From Phycomyces blakesleeanus NRRL 1555(-) (taxonomy: Eukaryota; Mucoromycota; Mucoromycetes; Mucorales; Phycomycetaceae): a stretch of 64,000 nt of DNA. The stretch is taken from positions 2,294,001-2,358,000 of the forward strand of contig NW_017265139.1 in the NCBI RefSeq assembly GCF_001638985.1, in the 5' to 3' direction. The position numbers and the translations under genes are program-made. Below the pieces are notes generated by a model. That model was not told the origin of the DNA and ran no database searches. It worked only from the letters and a program-made list of their open reading frames with translations. The stretch's first letter is position 1. Every line of letters starts with the position of its first letter. Of this stretch, positions 12,120 through 23,387 are shown in pieces.

Positions 12120-12620
12120 ATTATACATATGCGTATAGCTTCAAGCAAACAAACTAAAGGCTAAAAAAAAAGCAAATAAAAAGGACAAAAAGGTGTGTGT
12201 TTTTTTTATATTATTGAATTTTAAAGAGGTTGTTACTTGCTTGTATGGCTCAAAGAGCTAGACAATATATTAAATCTACTTTTAGAGTTAAAATTACTAA
12301 CAAAGAAAAGGGTGTATTTGAAGTGTATGCAACAAAATAATGTACCCTATAGAAAAAAAATAGGCGATTTTAGTGAATTGTTGCAAGTTTTCCGGGGTTT
12401 AAAGTGTCTTGTAGTTGAGTTTTAATTAAGCACCAATTTCTCTCTCGCTCTCTTTTATATTCTACTTTTTTTTTTTACCCCACCATGTTTTTTGCAGTCA
12501 AAGCAAAACATCTTTTTCTTAGCTTTTTCAACCCATTACAAAACTAAATACCATGTTATTCAAATCTAATGGCTTACCAGCGGTAGCTTGGGTGGGTCCT
12601 AAGCGGTAACCAGGACGGAA
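12120..12620. other. Spacer downstream of DID2
   Basis: AT-rich 3' flank with A and T runs. No gene is supported; the short frames here have no recognisable content. Confidence 0.5.
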
Positions 12621-12625
12621 TTTTT

Positions 12626-12877
12626 TCATCTTATTTGAATTCTAGTCAGTCTTTGTCTCAAACGACGACCCTCCTGGAGATCTTCTTCTGCTTGTCTTCT
12701 GATACGTCCAATCCGAATGACGCGGGTGAACCTTACAGGTATAGTCCCATCATATCTTAAATTGTTAAGTATATGTCGGAAGTTCAGGACAGCAGCAAGA
12801 TCGCGATTCCACAAACGATGCATAACCTCTGACCCGTCCATGTTCTCCAAACAATTTAGATTGGTACATCTAAAAGG
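12626..12877 (-). pseudogene. Relic of a TnpB/Fanzor-like (RuvC-fold) ORF, C-terminal tail
   Basis: On the minus strand the frame reads through a Cys-x4-Cys pair (codons at 12866-12868 and 12851-12853), then HRLWNRDLAAVLNFRHIL and an Arg-rich tail, and stops at 12626. The NRDxxAxxN core is like the third RuvC motif at the end of TnpB/Fanzor-type nucleases found in fungal transposable elements, where it follows a zinc ribbon. Only the last 80 or so codons survive. Upstream on the minus strand the frame closes and no RuvC-I or RuvC-II motif is seen. It is most likely a 5'-truncated, dead copy. Alternative: the tail of an unrelated lineage-specific mobile-element protein. Confidence 0.45.
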
Positions 12878-13454
12878 ACTTGTTTCTATATTTTTTCACA
12901 AGGTCTAAAATTATTAAAAGTCTCTAAAAGGAGCACACTTAATAACTATGAAGGCTAGTATTAATAAAATACGAATCAGCAAAGTTGACAAAAGAAAGCA
13001 ATCCGGGAAGAATTGACAGAAAAATATATGCATCAAGTACAATTTGGTTGTCAAGATTGCTCGCATGCTCATTAGAAATCTCGGTAGATTTAGAGAATTG
13101 CAAGGAATCTGTCTTCTTGTTTTTCAAAAGTATGAATCAGACATTACAATGTTAACACAAAGCAGGTTTATACTCTTTGATTAAAAAGAATCAATTAAGC
13201 AATATACATATCTTCATCAATATCATAGTATCTAGAGAATAGCCTTTTTTTTAGATAAACAATGTAAAAAGTATCACATAAAAATAGATATATGTATATC
13301 ATTTAGTAACTTTATAGCTTAAACTGTTACTAAATATCATAAAAAATAGTACTTCTTCTTTCCATACTTCTTTATATTCAACTTGTATTATTTTGATCAA
13401 TAAAAACTATAAAATTCCAATATAAAACCGTGTATTTGTTGAACCAATTATAAG

Positions 13455-13675
13455 AATAGATATACCTAAAAAAGGTATAGATTTGCCATATTTAGAATAT
13501 TTGATTGGATTAGATGCAAAAATAATTTGAAATCCAACGAATTCTATTATCCAAATTTGTTATAAAAAGGGAAATATGTACCTAAAAATGGTATAATTTT
13601 GCTACTTTAAATGATTTTATTGGATTAGATAAAAAGTAATTTTAACTCCAATAAATAGTATTCGCTGTAAATATT
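13455..13675. repeat. Diverged tandem duplication, period about 115 bp
   Basis: Two adjacent AT-rich units share the order TACCTAAAAA.GGTATA, a TTGATTGGATTAGAT-like block and a CCAA(C/T) block: about 13463-13550 and about 13579-13665. The units are diverged but align across most of their length. They directly precede the foldback hairpin and may be part of the same element. Confidence 0.5.
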
Positions 13676-13703
13676 TTTAATTTACTAAAAGCCAATATTC
13701 TAT

Positions 13704-13804
13704 TGGCAGATATTACAACTCCGCGACAGTAGGAATTATACGGACTCATATAAGATATACGGGACCGTATAATTCCTACGGTCGCGGAATTGTAATGTCT
13801 GCCA
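13704..13804. repeat. Large perfect-looking foldback hairpin (about 40-bp arms)
   Basis: The left arm 13704-13743 and the right arm 13765-13804 are reverse complements at 37 of 40 positions, separated by a 21-bp loop. The arms are less AT-rich than the surroundings and contain CCGCGAC / GTCGCGG. This is far longer than expected by chance and suggests a foldback or MITE-type mobile element or an insertion end. Confidence 0.75.
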
Positions 13805-14277
13805 TTTACTACAGTGGTAGTAGTCTTGAGTTTATAGTTTATACGCTACAGAATCATTGTACCCAATTTGTGGGTTTTTTCATAATTACATCTCCGAATA
13901 GTTGGTTTTAAATACTTTAATTTCAGTACAATGTTTAAAGTTGAGACTGATATAAAAGTTGGATTTTCTATTTTATTTTAGACCAATGAGAGTCCGGCTT
14001 TACACAAAAAGCAAAAAAAAAAAAAATTAATTTAATTTGGCTACAATAAATCCAAATTCCTCTTAATCTCAAGTAAAAACATTGAAACGTAGCACTAAAG
14101 AACCCCAGATATAAATCGCCGTTTTTATTAAATGATTTTTGTCCAGTCACAATTTGTAGGAGATATATACTATTAAAAGAAAGGAAAGAGAGTAGCGATT
14201 TATTTTCTCCTCCAACACCCATACTCTCCGTCCCTTTTTTTTTTCAACCCTTTTCATAAAAAAAAAAAAGATTAGCA

Positions 14278-14505
14278 ATGACATTGGGAAAAACCAACTC
14301 GATTCCCAGTGCTGATTGTAGAGAGTGGTCAGAATTTGACCACGGAGGAATATTCTGGATGGCACGCTCAGGAATGAATGCCAAGGAGATATCAGATCTT
14401 ATGAACCTTCCCTACGAAACTATCAATGACCTCATCACGCGAATGGAGCAAAGAATGAGAGAAAAGGCAGACCTAAAGCCCAAAAGACTACCCAAGCGTC
14501 TCTAA
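14278..14505 (+). CDS. Small helix-turn-helix protein, 75 aa
   Basis: A short frame with balanced codon use in a very AT-rich region, preceded by an A-rich leader. Residues about 18-54 look like a helix-turn-helix: SGMNAKEISDLMNLPYETIN, then ITRMEQRMRE and a Lys/Pro-rich basic end (KPKRLPKRL) that could be a nuclear signal. Aligned without gaps to the N-terminal DNA-binding domain of the intact Tc1 transposase encoded at 19030-20091, it shares F, G, I, G, E, I, S, P, T and I at matching spacing. It has no DDE domain. It could be a stand-alone DNA-binding protein, perhaps taken from a transposase, or an ordinary small HTH factor. No close family is recognised. Confidence 0.5.
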   Translation: MTLGKTNSIPSADCREWSEFDHGGIFWMARSGMNAKEISDLMNLPYETINDLITRMEQRMREKADLKPKRLPKRL

Positions 14506-16086
14506 TGTGACAAGAAGCACTTTTAACGCTTGTAAATGAGTTATGATTACAATTATGCTTATGCACATATCACGTAGTTTACTTTATTTTATTCGTTGTA
14601 ATAATTAAATTACCCCAATTTTTGTACAATGATGATATTATATATATATATATATATCTATTCTTTCTTGAGTAAAGAGAAAATAACTCTTTTGGCTCTC
14701 ATGTAGATGAGTGTGTATGTCCGAATGGAAAACGCGCGGTCTTATTTAAAGTAAAGCGTGTTTCTCTGTGAGGATATATTTATTCTTTGTTGCATTTTAG
14801 AAAACCATTTATGCTGTTGTTATACAAGAGTATTTAATTTTACTTGGATTATTTAACAGAATACTTATTTGAAACAAAACATTTTTATTTTATTTTATTT
14901 ATTTATTTTTAAAAAAAAAATCTAGTCTCTAAAAAGGCATTAGTATATTCAATTAATTTCTGCAAACATTTAGCTGTAATACATACACAAATGCATGTAA
15001 GCTAAAATTCAATCAACAATGTTGGAGTAAATTGAAACATATTACTATGTCATATATATATTTCAAAGTTTTAAAGCCATTTTTGGTTTTATTATCAATA
15101 AAGATTGAATCGATTACCCAATGAGAGCTATATTAAAGCCAGCGCGTATCATAAAAGTATACTTTTTTTTGCCGAGTGAAGTCTAGAATTGTAATATAAA
15201 GCCTCAAGAAAGAGAAATGAAGATTAGAGAGATTTAACCCAATACGATGGCTTTATTTTTGGCAGAATTACATAATATACGTATATATATATATATCAAA
15301 GGCATGACAATTGCATTGGACTAGCATTTAAGCTTTTAATACCTTTTCTTTTCAACATTATATTTGTTTATTTGGCTTTATAAAATACAGGCTTTAAATG
15401 TAGTATATCAAGTTTTTCTTTTCTTTATTAAAAAAAAAGTAGCTAGAGAAGGTATGTGGCTTTGGCCGGAGCTTCTTTAGGAAGGTGAAAGGGTTAAACA
15501 CTTTGAAGGTCTCAAAATATTTTAACAAGCTTCTCTAAAGTAATTCTGAAAACCTTATTCAACACTGTATTTATAAAGGAATTGATGTCCTTTTCGCGCG
15601 TAACTAACACGTATAAGCTTTTATCTTAATACTTAATCTACAAATCATTCTTGTGTTGGATAAAATTGGAATCGTTGGTCTATATATATGTTGAGAGAGA
15701 GAGAGATGTAGAATCAAATGGTATAGTATCGATTATAAAAGGGATTGAAGAATACTATATTTCATTTCACTCAGTAGTATTGGTTTGTTCAATAAGAATT
15801 TCAATAATATAAAGAATAATTGGAATATATATATATATATATAGTAATATTAACAAAATGTGTGAAAAGCCAAATAAAGAAAGATGATGATATAACCAGT
15901 AAGGTTAATGCTTGATAAAAGCAAATGTAGGGATCAACCTAAAGATACGAGAAAAATCAAGGGAAATGGAGAGAACTCCAAGTGAGGTACTAAATTAGCT
16001 CCACAGGTGTAATCGCGTGACTATTTGGATATGGAAGACTCTCTGAAATTCTTGATGGCTTCTGTAACTATGTAGGTACCAGGCAG

Positions 16087-16131
16087 AAGAAAGAAAGAAA
16101 AGAAAGAAAAGAAAGAAAAGAAAGAAAAGAC
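16087..16131. repeat. AAAGA/AAAG purine microsatellite
   Basis: A run of AAAG and AAAAG units, all purine on this strand. Confidence 0.85.
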
Positions 16132-18285
16132 CTTGAGAAATTCTAGTGTCATAAATTCATGGCTGGATAAAGTTTCTAATGATACATATTTAAATTAGTG
16201 ATAAAAAGTCATCTGGGAAAACAGTTGCACAACAAGAAGCCGAGATCTATATGGTACTTTGCGACAAGCGCTTCAACTTCAAAATCTGTAGTTGGTAGGT
16301 TAAAAAGATTTTTTGAGGCTTTATATACCCATATGTTTTTTCTGGGATGATTACCCACAATCGTACGTAACCTTTTATTATTCCGTTTCTCTCAAAAAAT
16401 CTTAGAATTGTGCTCCAGAAAAGAATAGTAAATACCACACCATATTTAGACCTGTGTTAGACAAACATCTTGTACAGATGTAGTTACAGCAGTGGTAGAT
16501 GAAAACCAGTTTTCTCCCAGTGTTGAATGTGAGAAGTATGAACGACACACTAGGATCGCTATGAGTGGCTAATAGCTTAACATACATTTCCATATTTCAA
16601 AACAATATGCCAAAGTAGAGGGAAAATTTAAAGAAGAGGATACTTGTAGAAAAACTGGTTGCGGGATAGACAGTCGCACAGTTCGAGGTACTCTGCCAAT
16701 ATTCCAGTTTCAGAGAGGGTTCTTACACTAGCACCAATATTTTGAGATTTGTTATCACCTTCCAAGATAGAAACATTGTCTGAAAAAGGACAATTCCGAT
16801 GGTTGCGGGTGTACGGATGTTTTGAAGAATGACATGGGTAACCCAACTAGAAGAGAGAATGCGGGTGCTTTGAGAAGGGTGTGCTATTTAACCACCCAAT
16901 CGCGTCAAAACAAAATAGATGCACCAAATGCAAGCAATTCTGATTTATGTTTATCTTGAGTAGCTACCAGTCCTATTGGTATAGCACATAGAGAACATAG
17001 AATATATGTAGCTTACACATATTTGAATTGTGCAATAAGAGTGTATTGCATGTATCAATATAAGCCGCTTTATGGTTTTCTCGGTACTGTTATACTATTT
17101 AACAGTCTTTTTAATACAGTAAAAAAGAAGTATAGATTAGATATGTACAAATATGCGATGAATAGTTTGTAGATATATACATATATATCGGAAAATGTCG
17201 CTTATTGGTATGCTTGAGTATTTATAAGAAATAAGAAAAGAAAACGCATTATGTTTAACCTCAAAACCTATTTATAAAGCCTTGTGCTTTTGGCATTATT
17301 TTACCTGGAATTGTAGGAAATCCAAGGAGAGGATAAATAGAATAGATAAAAAGAAAAGAGGATATTAGGATATCTGTTACTTCCCAATAGAATCTTGAGA
17401 AAATCACGGATTAATATGGGTCCCAGTTTTATTTATTCGAGAACCATCTGGATGTGGTCTATCGAGATTGTACTGTGTATCTGTGGTAAAGTATTTGAGA
17501 ATATTACTAGATAAATGTTTAAATAAAGCTCTATTATAAGCCTTTTATTTTCTCTGAAATAAATTTATCATATCAATTGTAGATTAGATGTAGATTAGAA
17601 GATTATATTTTCTAATACGCAATTCAGCTCTAGACTAAAACTAATGGACAGGGTTTGAAACATGCTTGGTTTGTGTGCGAGTTTTTATAGCTTTTTTTTA
17701 GTGCATTAATGAATTCATTGGTTATGTAACAGTAACCCAGTTTATTGGCTTGATTGTAGGCTCAAGCAAATGACACAATACATGTCATTACACAGTAGAT
17801 ATTATATAAGCATTGGGTCCAATCACTCATTCATAAATTGAATTATCATAATACAAGAAACTATGGTACTTTTTACGGAATTAAAGCCCTAGAGGTACAT
17901 TCTAGCTACTTGGCTTGCATTATGCTTATAGATCAATATAAATTGAGTCAGAAATGATATTCTCTTTGATTATTTTTGGAGTGAGCATTGGTTGTACGCC
18001 TGTGGGATGTCTTGTTATTTCTGTGATTATCACCGAAACCTTTTTTTTTAATCAACGAGATCTCGTGGGTTGTACCTTTGACCTTGGATGTTGATATTCA
18101 ACAAAACGAGTAGATCAACCGTACCTTTTGTTAGGTTAGCTAGTAGACATGATATGCACAAAAGAAACCAAACACAGGCATCAGTTTGAATGATGTGTAT
18201 TCTCTATGGACAACCGAGAATACCTATATATATATTTGTTTATTTTTTTACAAGTCCACATTCGAGTGTATATAATGATTAAATT

Positions 18286-18286
<1 letters not shown>

Positions 18287-18320
<34 letters not shown>
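18287..18320. repeat. (CA)n microsatellite
   Basis: About 16 uninterrupted CA units ending in CGCGCACAC. Confidence 0.95.
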
Positions 18321-18321
<1 letters not shown>

Positions 18322-18906
18322 GCACACTTAAGTACATATACATATATAGATGCCCATATATATCTTTAAAGGCTCTATACAATTCTTTGTGAATTTCAGA
18401 AAGAATAAACTTGATCGGTTGGGTAAAGGTTGGTTTAAACTTCAGTTTTTAATTTACACACGCTGTGCAAATATATATTTATATATATATATTGCATTGG
18501 TTTGACTCACGATTATTACAATTCTTTATTGTAAAATTATCCTGTTTGGATAGATTATCAGCTCAATTAAAGGACACGATATTTATAATATAATATAAAA
18601 TAAGCCAATAATTCAATTCTCTCCGGGGACGAAAAGACTACTGAGATCAAAGATGAGCTTGAACGACCTTTCTAAAGAATAAGAGAGATGGGGACTGGCT
18701 TATGTGTAAGAATTACCCGAATGCCCGGGTAATATCAGCCAGAATATCTTTTTGGTGGTATTATTTGTATTTAATAAGATAGGCCTCTACGGTGCTTTCT
18801 ACAATATTAGCGGTATTTTATATCCGACCTGACAAACCTTGGTATAATTTCGGGGATACCAGTAACAAATATGTACATACACAACCATTGCATATATATA
18901 TATATA

Positions 18907-18946
18907 CACCCGGCTTAGGGTGAAATTGACTTACTTCCAACTCCGC
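18907..18946 (+). repeat. Left terminal inverted repeat of the Tc1 element
   Basis: Begins CACCCGGCTTAGGGTGAAAT, directly after a TA dinucleotide. Pairs with 20223-20262. Confidence 0.96.
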
Positions 18947-19029
18947 CATGACTTCTTTCTATGCAAGAAGACCATCCTCTATTTTCCTTTTATTTTAATT
19001 CTGTAATCTCTCTAATAAAACAAATCACA

Positions 19030-20091
19030 ATGCCAAAGAACAATAAAGCTAAAACTACCAACTCATATTATAAGACAACAGATTTCGAAAAAGGAATGAT
19101 TATTGGAAGATATAAAGAAGGACGTAGCTCCTATGAGATTTCACATGCAGAAGGCATACCCCAATCAACTGTTTATCGTATAATTAAAAAATACGAGACA
19201 AAGAAGACGTGCGCTGAGAAGGAGCATCCTAGGGCCTCTAAGAAGCTATCACCACGGGAAATTCGTTATTTGAAGTTCACCGCAAAAAAAAATAGACGCG
19301 ACACATTAGCTACCATCACGCGCAGTGTTAAAGAGATGCATGACATCTCAATCAGTCAAGCAACAGTACGCAAATATCTGCACGATATGGACCTTCGCTC
19401 TTGTGTTGCTGTAGCCAAGCCTTACCTAGATGAAGCACATAAGAAGGCACGCTTGCAATGGGTTAGGGAGCGAAAAAATTGGAATGATGAATGGACATCA
19501 GTAATCTGGAGTGATGAGTCCAGATTCACCCTTTTTCAGAAAGGTGGACAGCAATATGTTTGGCGCCAACCGCATGAGAAGTATGACGATGACTGTCTGG
19601 TACCAGCAGTGCAAGGGTTGGGTGGTTCAGTATCAGTTTGGGGATGTATTTGGGCAGGAGGTGTTGGCCCACTAGTTATATTAGATGACTACATGACAAA
19701 AGAAATGTATGTCCAGACACTGAGGGACAACTATCTCCCATTTCTTGCTGCCCTTCCTGACAAGGACACCACCACCTACCTTCTCCAAGAAGACAATGCC
19801 AAGCCACATAAGAGCAAGTTGGCGGAACAGTGGAAAAAAAGAAACGATGTGGCTATCTTACCATGGCCTGCAAAAAGTCCAGATTTTAATCCAATTGAGA
19901 ATATGTGGAGCTACCTTGATAACAAGGTTAGAGATAGAAGACCCCAGCCTACCACGCTAAAAGAACTGGACGTTGCTTTGTTGGAGGAGTGGGCAGAAAT
20001 CACAGCAAGTACTTGTGTGAAGTTTTGCCTGAGCATTAAAGATCGTATGATATTAGTTAGGAAGAAGCATGGAGGAGCTATTAACTATTAA
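19030..20091 (+). CDS. Tc1-type DDE transposase, 353 aa
   Basis: Intron-free. The start at 19030 (MPKNNKAK) is preferred over an upstream in-frame ATG at 18961 because it gives the usual length and a basic N-terminus. Residues about 15-55 form the first helix-turn-helix (GRSSYEISHAEGIPQSTVY); a second HTH with a REIRYL start follows at about 78-125. The catalytic triad is complete: D162 in WSDESRF, D255 in QEDNAKPH, and E290 in KSPDFNPIENMW. The spacing between the last two is 34 residues, the DD34E pattern of the Tc1 group. The protein would bind the terminal repeats and perform cut-and-paste at TA sites. No frameshift or stop is seen, so it is likely functional. Confidence 0.97.
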   Translation: MPKNNKAKTTNSYYKTTDFEKGMIIGRYKEGRSSYEISHAEGIPQSTVYRIIKKYETKKTCAEKEHPRASKKLSPREIRYLKFTAKKNRRDTLATITRSVKEMHDISISQATVRKYLHDMDLRSCVAVAKPYLDEAHKKARLQWVRERKNWNDEWTSVIWSDESRFTLFQKGGQQYVWRQPHEKYDDDCLVPAVQGLGGSVSVWGCIWAGGVGPLVILDDYMTKEMYVQTLRDNYLPFLAALPDKDTTTYLLQEDNAKPHKSKLAEQWKKRNDVAILPWPAKSPDFNPIENMWSYLDNKVRDRRPQPTTLKELDVALLEEWAEITASTCVKFCLSIKDRMILVRKKHGGAINY

Positions 20092-20222
20092 ACCTCCATC
20101 AATTTTTAATATAAATAAGCAACACATATTACAAAATCTTCCATTCATTTTTTGTCTTTAAGGATCATGTCTTTGAGAACTTATTTAACCTTGAAAAACA
20201 GAGGTGTACTTCTTTGATTTTA

Positions 20223-20262
20223 GCGGAGTTGGAAGTAAGTCAATTTCACCCTAAGCCAGGTG
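20223..20262 (-). repeat. Right terminal inverted repeat of the Tc1 element
   Basis: Ends TCACCCTAAGCCAGGTG, followed by TA. Reverse complement of the left end with one mismatch. Confidence 0.96.
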
Positions 20263-21971
20263 TATATTGTTATTAATAATGCTATCACTTACCAAACTCT
20301 ATAACCAACGCAATCTACAGGGTCTATATGCGATTGTCTAAATTATTCTAGAATGCGCAAGTACTGAAAGAAATGGTACATTTTTATCCATTTAAAGACA
20401 AAGCCGAAATTACGGAACTGTTTTGTTGCCTTTATATATTTTCTAAAAAAGATAGATTGTCTTCAATATATATATATATATATAATCAAAATAGGTACTT
20501 AAAAACGAGTAACTGATTAGGCTACAAGAAAAAGAAAAGAAAGAAAGCAATAGAAAGGTGTATGTGCCAACTAAAGAGATTTTACCTTTGGGTTGAGTCA
20601 TGGGTCTTATTGAAGTAAAAGGAATATACTAATGGAATGCATGCTTTTTTTTTTGGTATTTTTTGATATTATCTCCACCATCGAATGATGTTTCTTCTTT
20701 TGGTAACAAGAAAATACTTCTTTAAGACTCTCAAATAAATATACATATGCTATTCACAAAACAGTCAATAATATCCATATTTATTACTTTTATTTCAGCT
20801 GCTCTGCTTGAGATTAAATCGATATTCTTTATATGAATTCATATATAATTAAACTTCAATAATTGAGATTCAAGTCCTGGATACTTAACCCCTGAAGGCC
20901 CTAGAATATGTACCTTAAAATTTTGGTGATAGCGAACATAAGACTCTATTGATATTTTATATATCTAGCCTTACTTGATATGCTCCATATAAAAAAATGG
21001 TTCTCAAATATAAACTTGCATACATATACATTCAAATACACATTTATAGAGTCCTGTTACACATACTGCCAGATATTCGTATAATATATATTATACAAGA
21101 AAATGTTAAAGAAGTTTGAGAAGAAAATAAAATATAGAACTTTTATTTACAAGAACGACAGAATCTATCAAATGTTTGTAGATCTACAAGATGTATACAT
21201 TTATATACATAAAAGGAAGGGAAAACCAAGGTTCCGAATAACCCGCCAAGACCAAACGAACCGATGAGTGTTACATATCAGCCTTTGACATACCAAAGAA
21301 AAAGAAAAAAGAAAAAAGAAAAAATCTCCAATCGAAAGCAAAAATTACTATACAAAGCATTCGATGGATTCACAATATAAAGGTAAAAAATAAAAATAAA
21401 AATAAAAAAAAATTCGATAATAGAAAATATAGCTTCAATCGTTTATAGAATCTCAAAAAAAAAATCTTGTTCTGACACTGTAAATCTTTCTGGGATTTAC
21501 TGTTTTGGGAATAAACTGCCAGATACAGTTATAACCTAAACTTCTTTAAACTTGTAAAAGACATGTATTTATTAAAGAGAACTATTGAATTTCGTGTAAA
21601 ATTGATACCTATAGGCCAAATGAATAAAAGCCATATACGTACATAAAAATACTTGTAAATTATAAAGGAAAGAAAGAATATATATATATATATATGTTAG
21701 TGAATGAATTAGTAAGAATGAGAGAGAGAGAGTGTGTGTGTGTATGTGCGTGTGTTTGTGTCTGTTTGTGTCTGTACACACACACATATATATATAAGGC
21801 ATAAAGTAATAGTAATAGTAATAGTGGAAATGAAAGTGAAAATGAAAATGAAATTGAAAATGGAGTAAAATAAAAATGAGTGTTAAAGAAGAAGAAGCAA
21901 AAAAAAAAAAAGGGGGGGGGGGGGGAGTACAGGGACTTGACTTGAAAGGAAAACATAATTTAAATAGCTTG
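20263..21971. other. AT-rich spacer
   Basis: No gene is supported. It contains TA and GT/CA tracts, A-rich stretches and the A/G homopolymer block near 21900-21925 just past the end of the GATA gene. Confidence 0.55.
21900..21925. repeat. Composite A-run/G14 homopolymer
   Basis: An A run is followed directly by 14 consecutive Gs (21912-21925). On the minus strand this is a C14/T-run 46 bp past the GATA stop codon, so it would sit in the 3' UTR as a poly-C/poly-U tract. Confidence 0.9.
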
Positions 21972-23269
21972 TTAAGATGTATCGTCTTCGTTCATAGCAT
22001 ATCCATCTGATAATAGTGGTGAGTCTCGATCACTCAGTGATTCGGAAAACGTGTTTCTGTTGGTTAATCTTGTGTTGCATGACTCATCTTCTTCATCATC
22101 ATCGTCATTATTGTTGTTGTGATTCTTTGAAGATTCTCGGTCGTCTTCCACAGACATTGTACCAGCCGCAGCTGTAGCACTATCTGTCCTTTTACGAGTG
22201 ATCTTGGCGTAATCTATATTTAACAATAGGCAAGATTATAAATAAAGAGTAGGTTGTCCTGACTACAAAACTCACGTAGTCCACATGCATTGCATAATGT
22301 ACGTGCACCATCGGGACCACGTCTCCACTCTGGAGTCTCTGAAATATTGCATGAATGGCATCGTCCTTGAAAGGTTGCTCGTTTCTAGTAAAGCCAAGTT
22401 AATTATAGGCAGGTATACATATATATATATTTATATATATGTATATATTACCCCACGTTTTCTTTGACGAATAGAATGTAGTGACATTGGTCCATTTCCC
22501 AAAGGCAACAAGGCACCAGCACGTTCAGAAGGACCGCCAATTTCCATAGCCTACAATGCAGGATCACACATTCAGGTAAACTACTTGGTGTAAAAATTCT
22601 AGACTTACTTGACTGGTCCCAGCTCGACGTCGAGAATCAATACCATGGGCCCGAACATATTCTGCCGCCATTTGGTGCTTTCTTAGTCGTAAGAGGGCAT
22701 TCAGCACCTGGTTTGCACGACTGATCATATCATCCAACCAAGGTCTTGTGTGTTCAAGGTCGCTTAGGTAATATGGGTCTGATAGTCGAGATTTACGACG
22801 GACCATATTCTCCCCAAGGGCACTACAATGTCGAATGACCTAATAATGTAAACAGTGGGTATTCAACCACATCAAGCCACTGTTATGTCTCTATGCTTCT
22901 TCTTTTTTTTTTCTTTGGCTTACATCGTCAATATCGTTCTCTACACTTCGAGATGCGACTGGGGAAGGAAGTTCTTGAGGACTATTAGAGGCATACATTG
23001 TAGGAAATTGAGGGAGAGAGCGTTGTCGGTGATGGTGGTCAACAGGTCTATTAAAAAAGTAGTCTCTAGTTTCACTGTGGGTTGATGAAGGAGACCAATT
23101 TTCGGGATGGTTCGGTGGTGAAGAAAAAGGAACTTGATGAAGAGTTGTTGCTGGAGGTGGCCATGATCGACTAGGAAGGCTATCGTCTATAGTTGAGATC
23201 GGTGGTAGGCTGAAACGATCGTTCGTAAAGGTATTTCTGCCGCTACATAAAGAATATGCATGTATGTAT

Positions 23270-23300
<31 letters not shown>

Positions 23301-23387
23301 TAGAGAGAGATGTGTATATAGGTATGTGTAGGTATCAAACTGCTTTGAATATTAAATTGGATTGATAGCTTACAGTGGAGGATCCAT
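21972..23387 (-). CDS. GATA-type zinc-finger transcription factor
   Basis: Exons (5' to 3') 23374-23387, 22924-23242, 22609-22839, 22452-22550, 22276-22384 and 21972-22213 give 337 aa. The first coding exon is 14 nt. The N-terminal third is Pro/Ser-rich and probably disordered. A helical segment follows (about 112-187; [20 protein letters not shown]). The zinc finger has C230, C233, C252 and C255 with an 18-residue loop ([20 protein letters not shown]), then a basic YAKITRKR extension. The 18-residue loop is the WC-2-like class rather than the 17-residue AreA/NIT2 class, but no PAS or LOV domain is visible. The tail is Asn/Asp/Glu/Ser-rich. It binds GATA sites; the target pathway cannot be told. 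It is in the same direction as SGF73, 0.55 kb away. Confidence 0.9.

Larger units (their letters stand above)
14506..18906. other. Long AT-rich spacer
   Basis: This 4.4 kb stretch has no convincing gene. It holds TA tracts, an AAAGA repeat (16087-16131), a CA repeat (18287-18320) and three short minus-strand frames (16247-16846) without recognisable motifs. Confidence 0.55.
18907..20262 (+). mobile_element. Intact Tc1/mariner-type transposon, 1356 bp
   Basis: Terminal inverted repeats of 40 bp (18907-18946 and 20223-20262) match at 39 of 40 positions; the only difference is the fifth base (C versus T). Both ends are flanked by TA (18905-18906 and 20263-20264), the expected target-site duplication of this superfamily. 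One intact transposase gene fills the interior. The near-identical ends and the unbroken gene indicate a recent insertion and possibly an active element. There is no sign of repeat-induced point mutation. Confidence 0.96.

Noticed and set aside
12541..12625. Minus-strand codons reading KKFRPGYRLGPTQATAGKP after the TnpB-like relic
   Set aside because: In another frame, short, and with no recognised homology; could be a frameshifted tail but unsupported.
20868..20890. GATTCAAGTCCTGG, similar to a tRNA T-arm
   Set aside because: No matching acceptor or anticodon arms around it. I found no tRNA, rRNA or CRISPR array by eye in the window.
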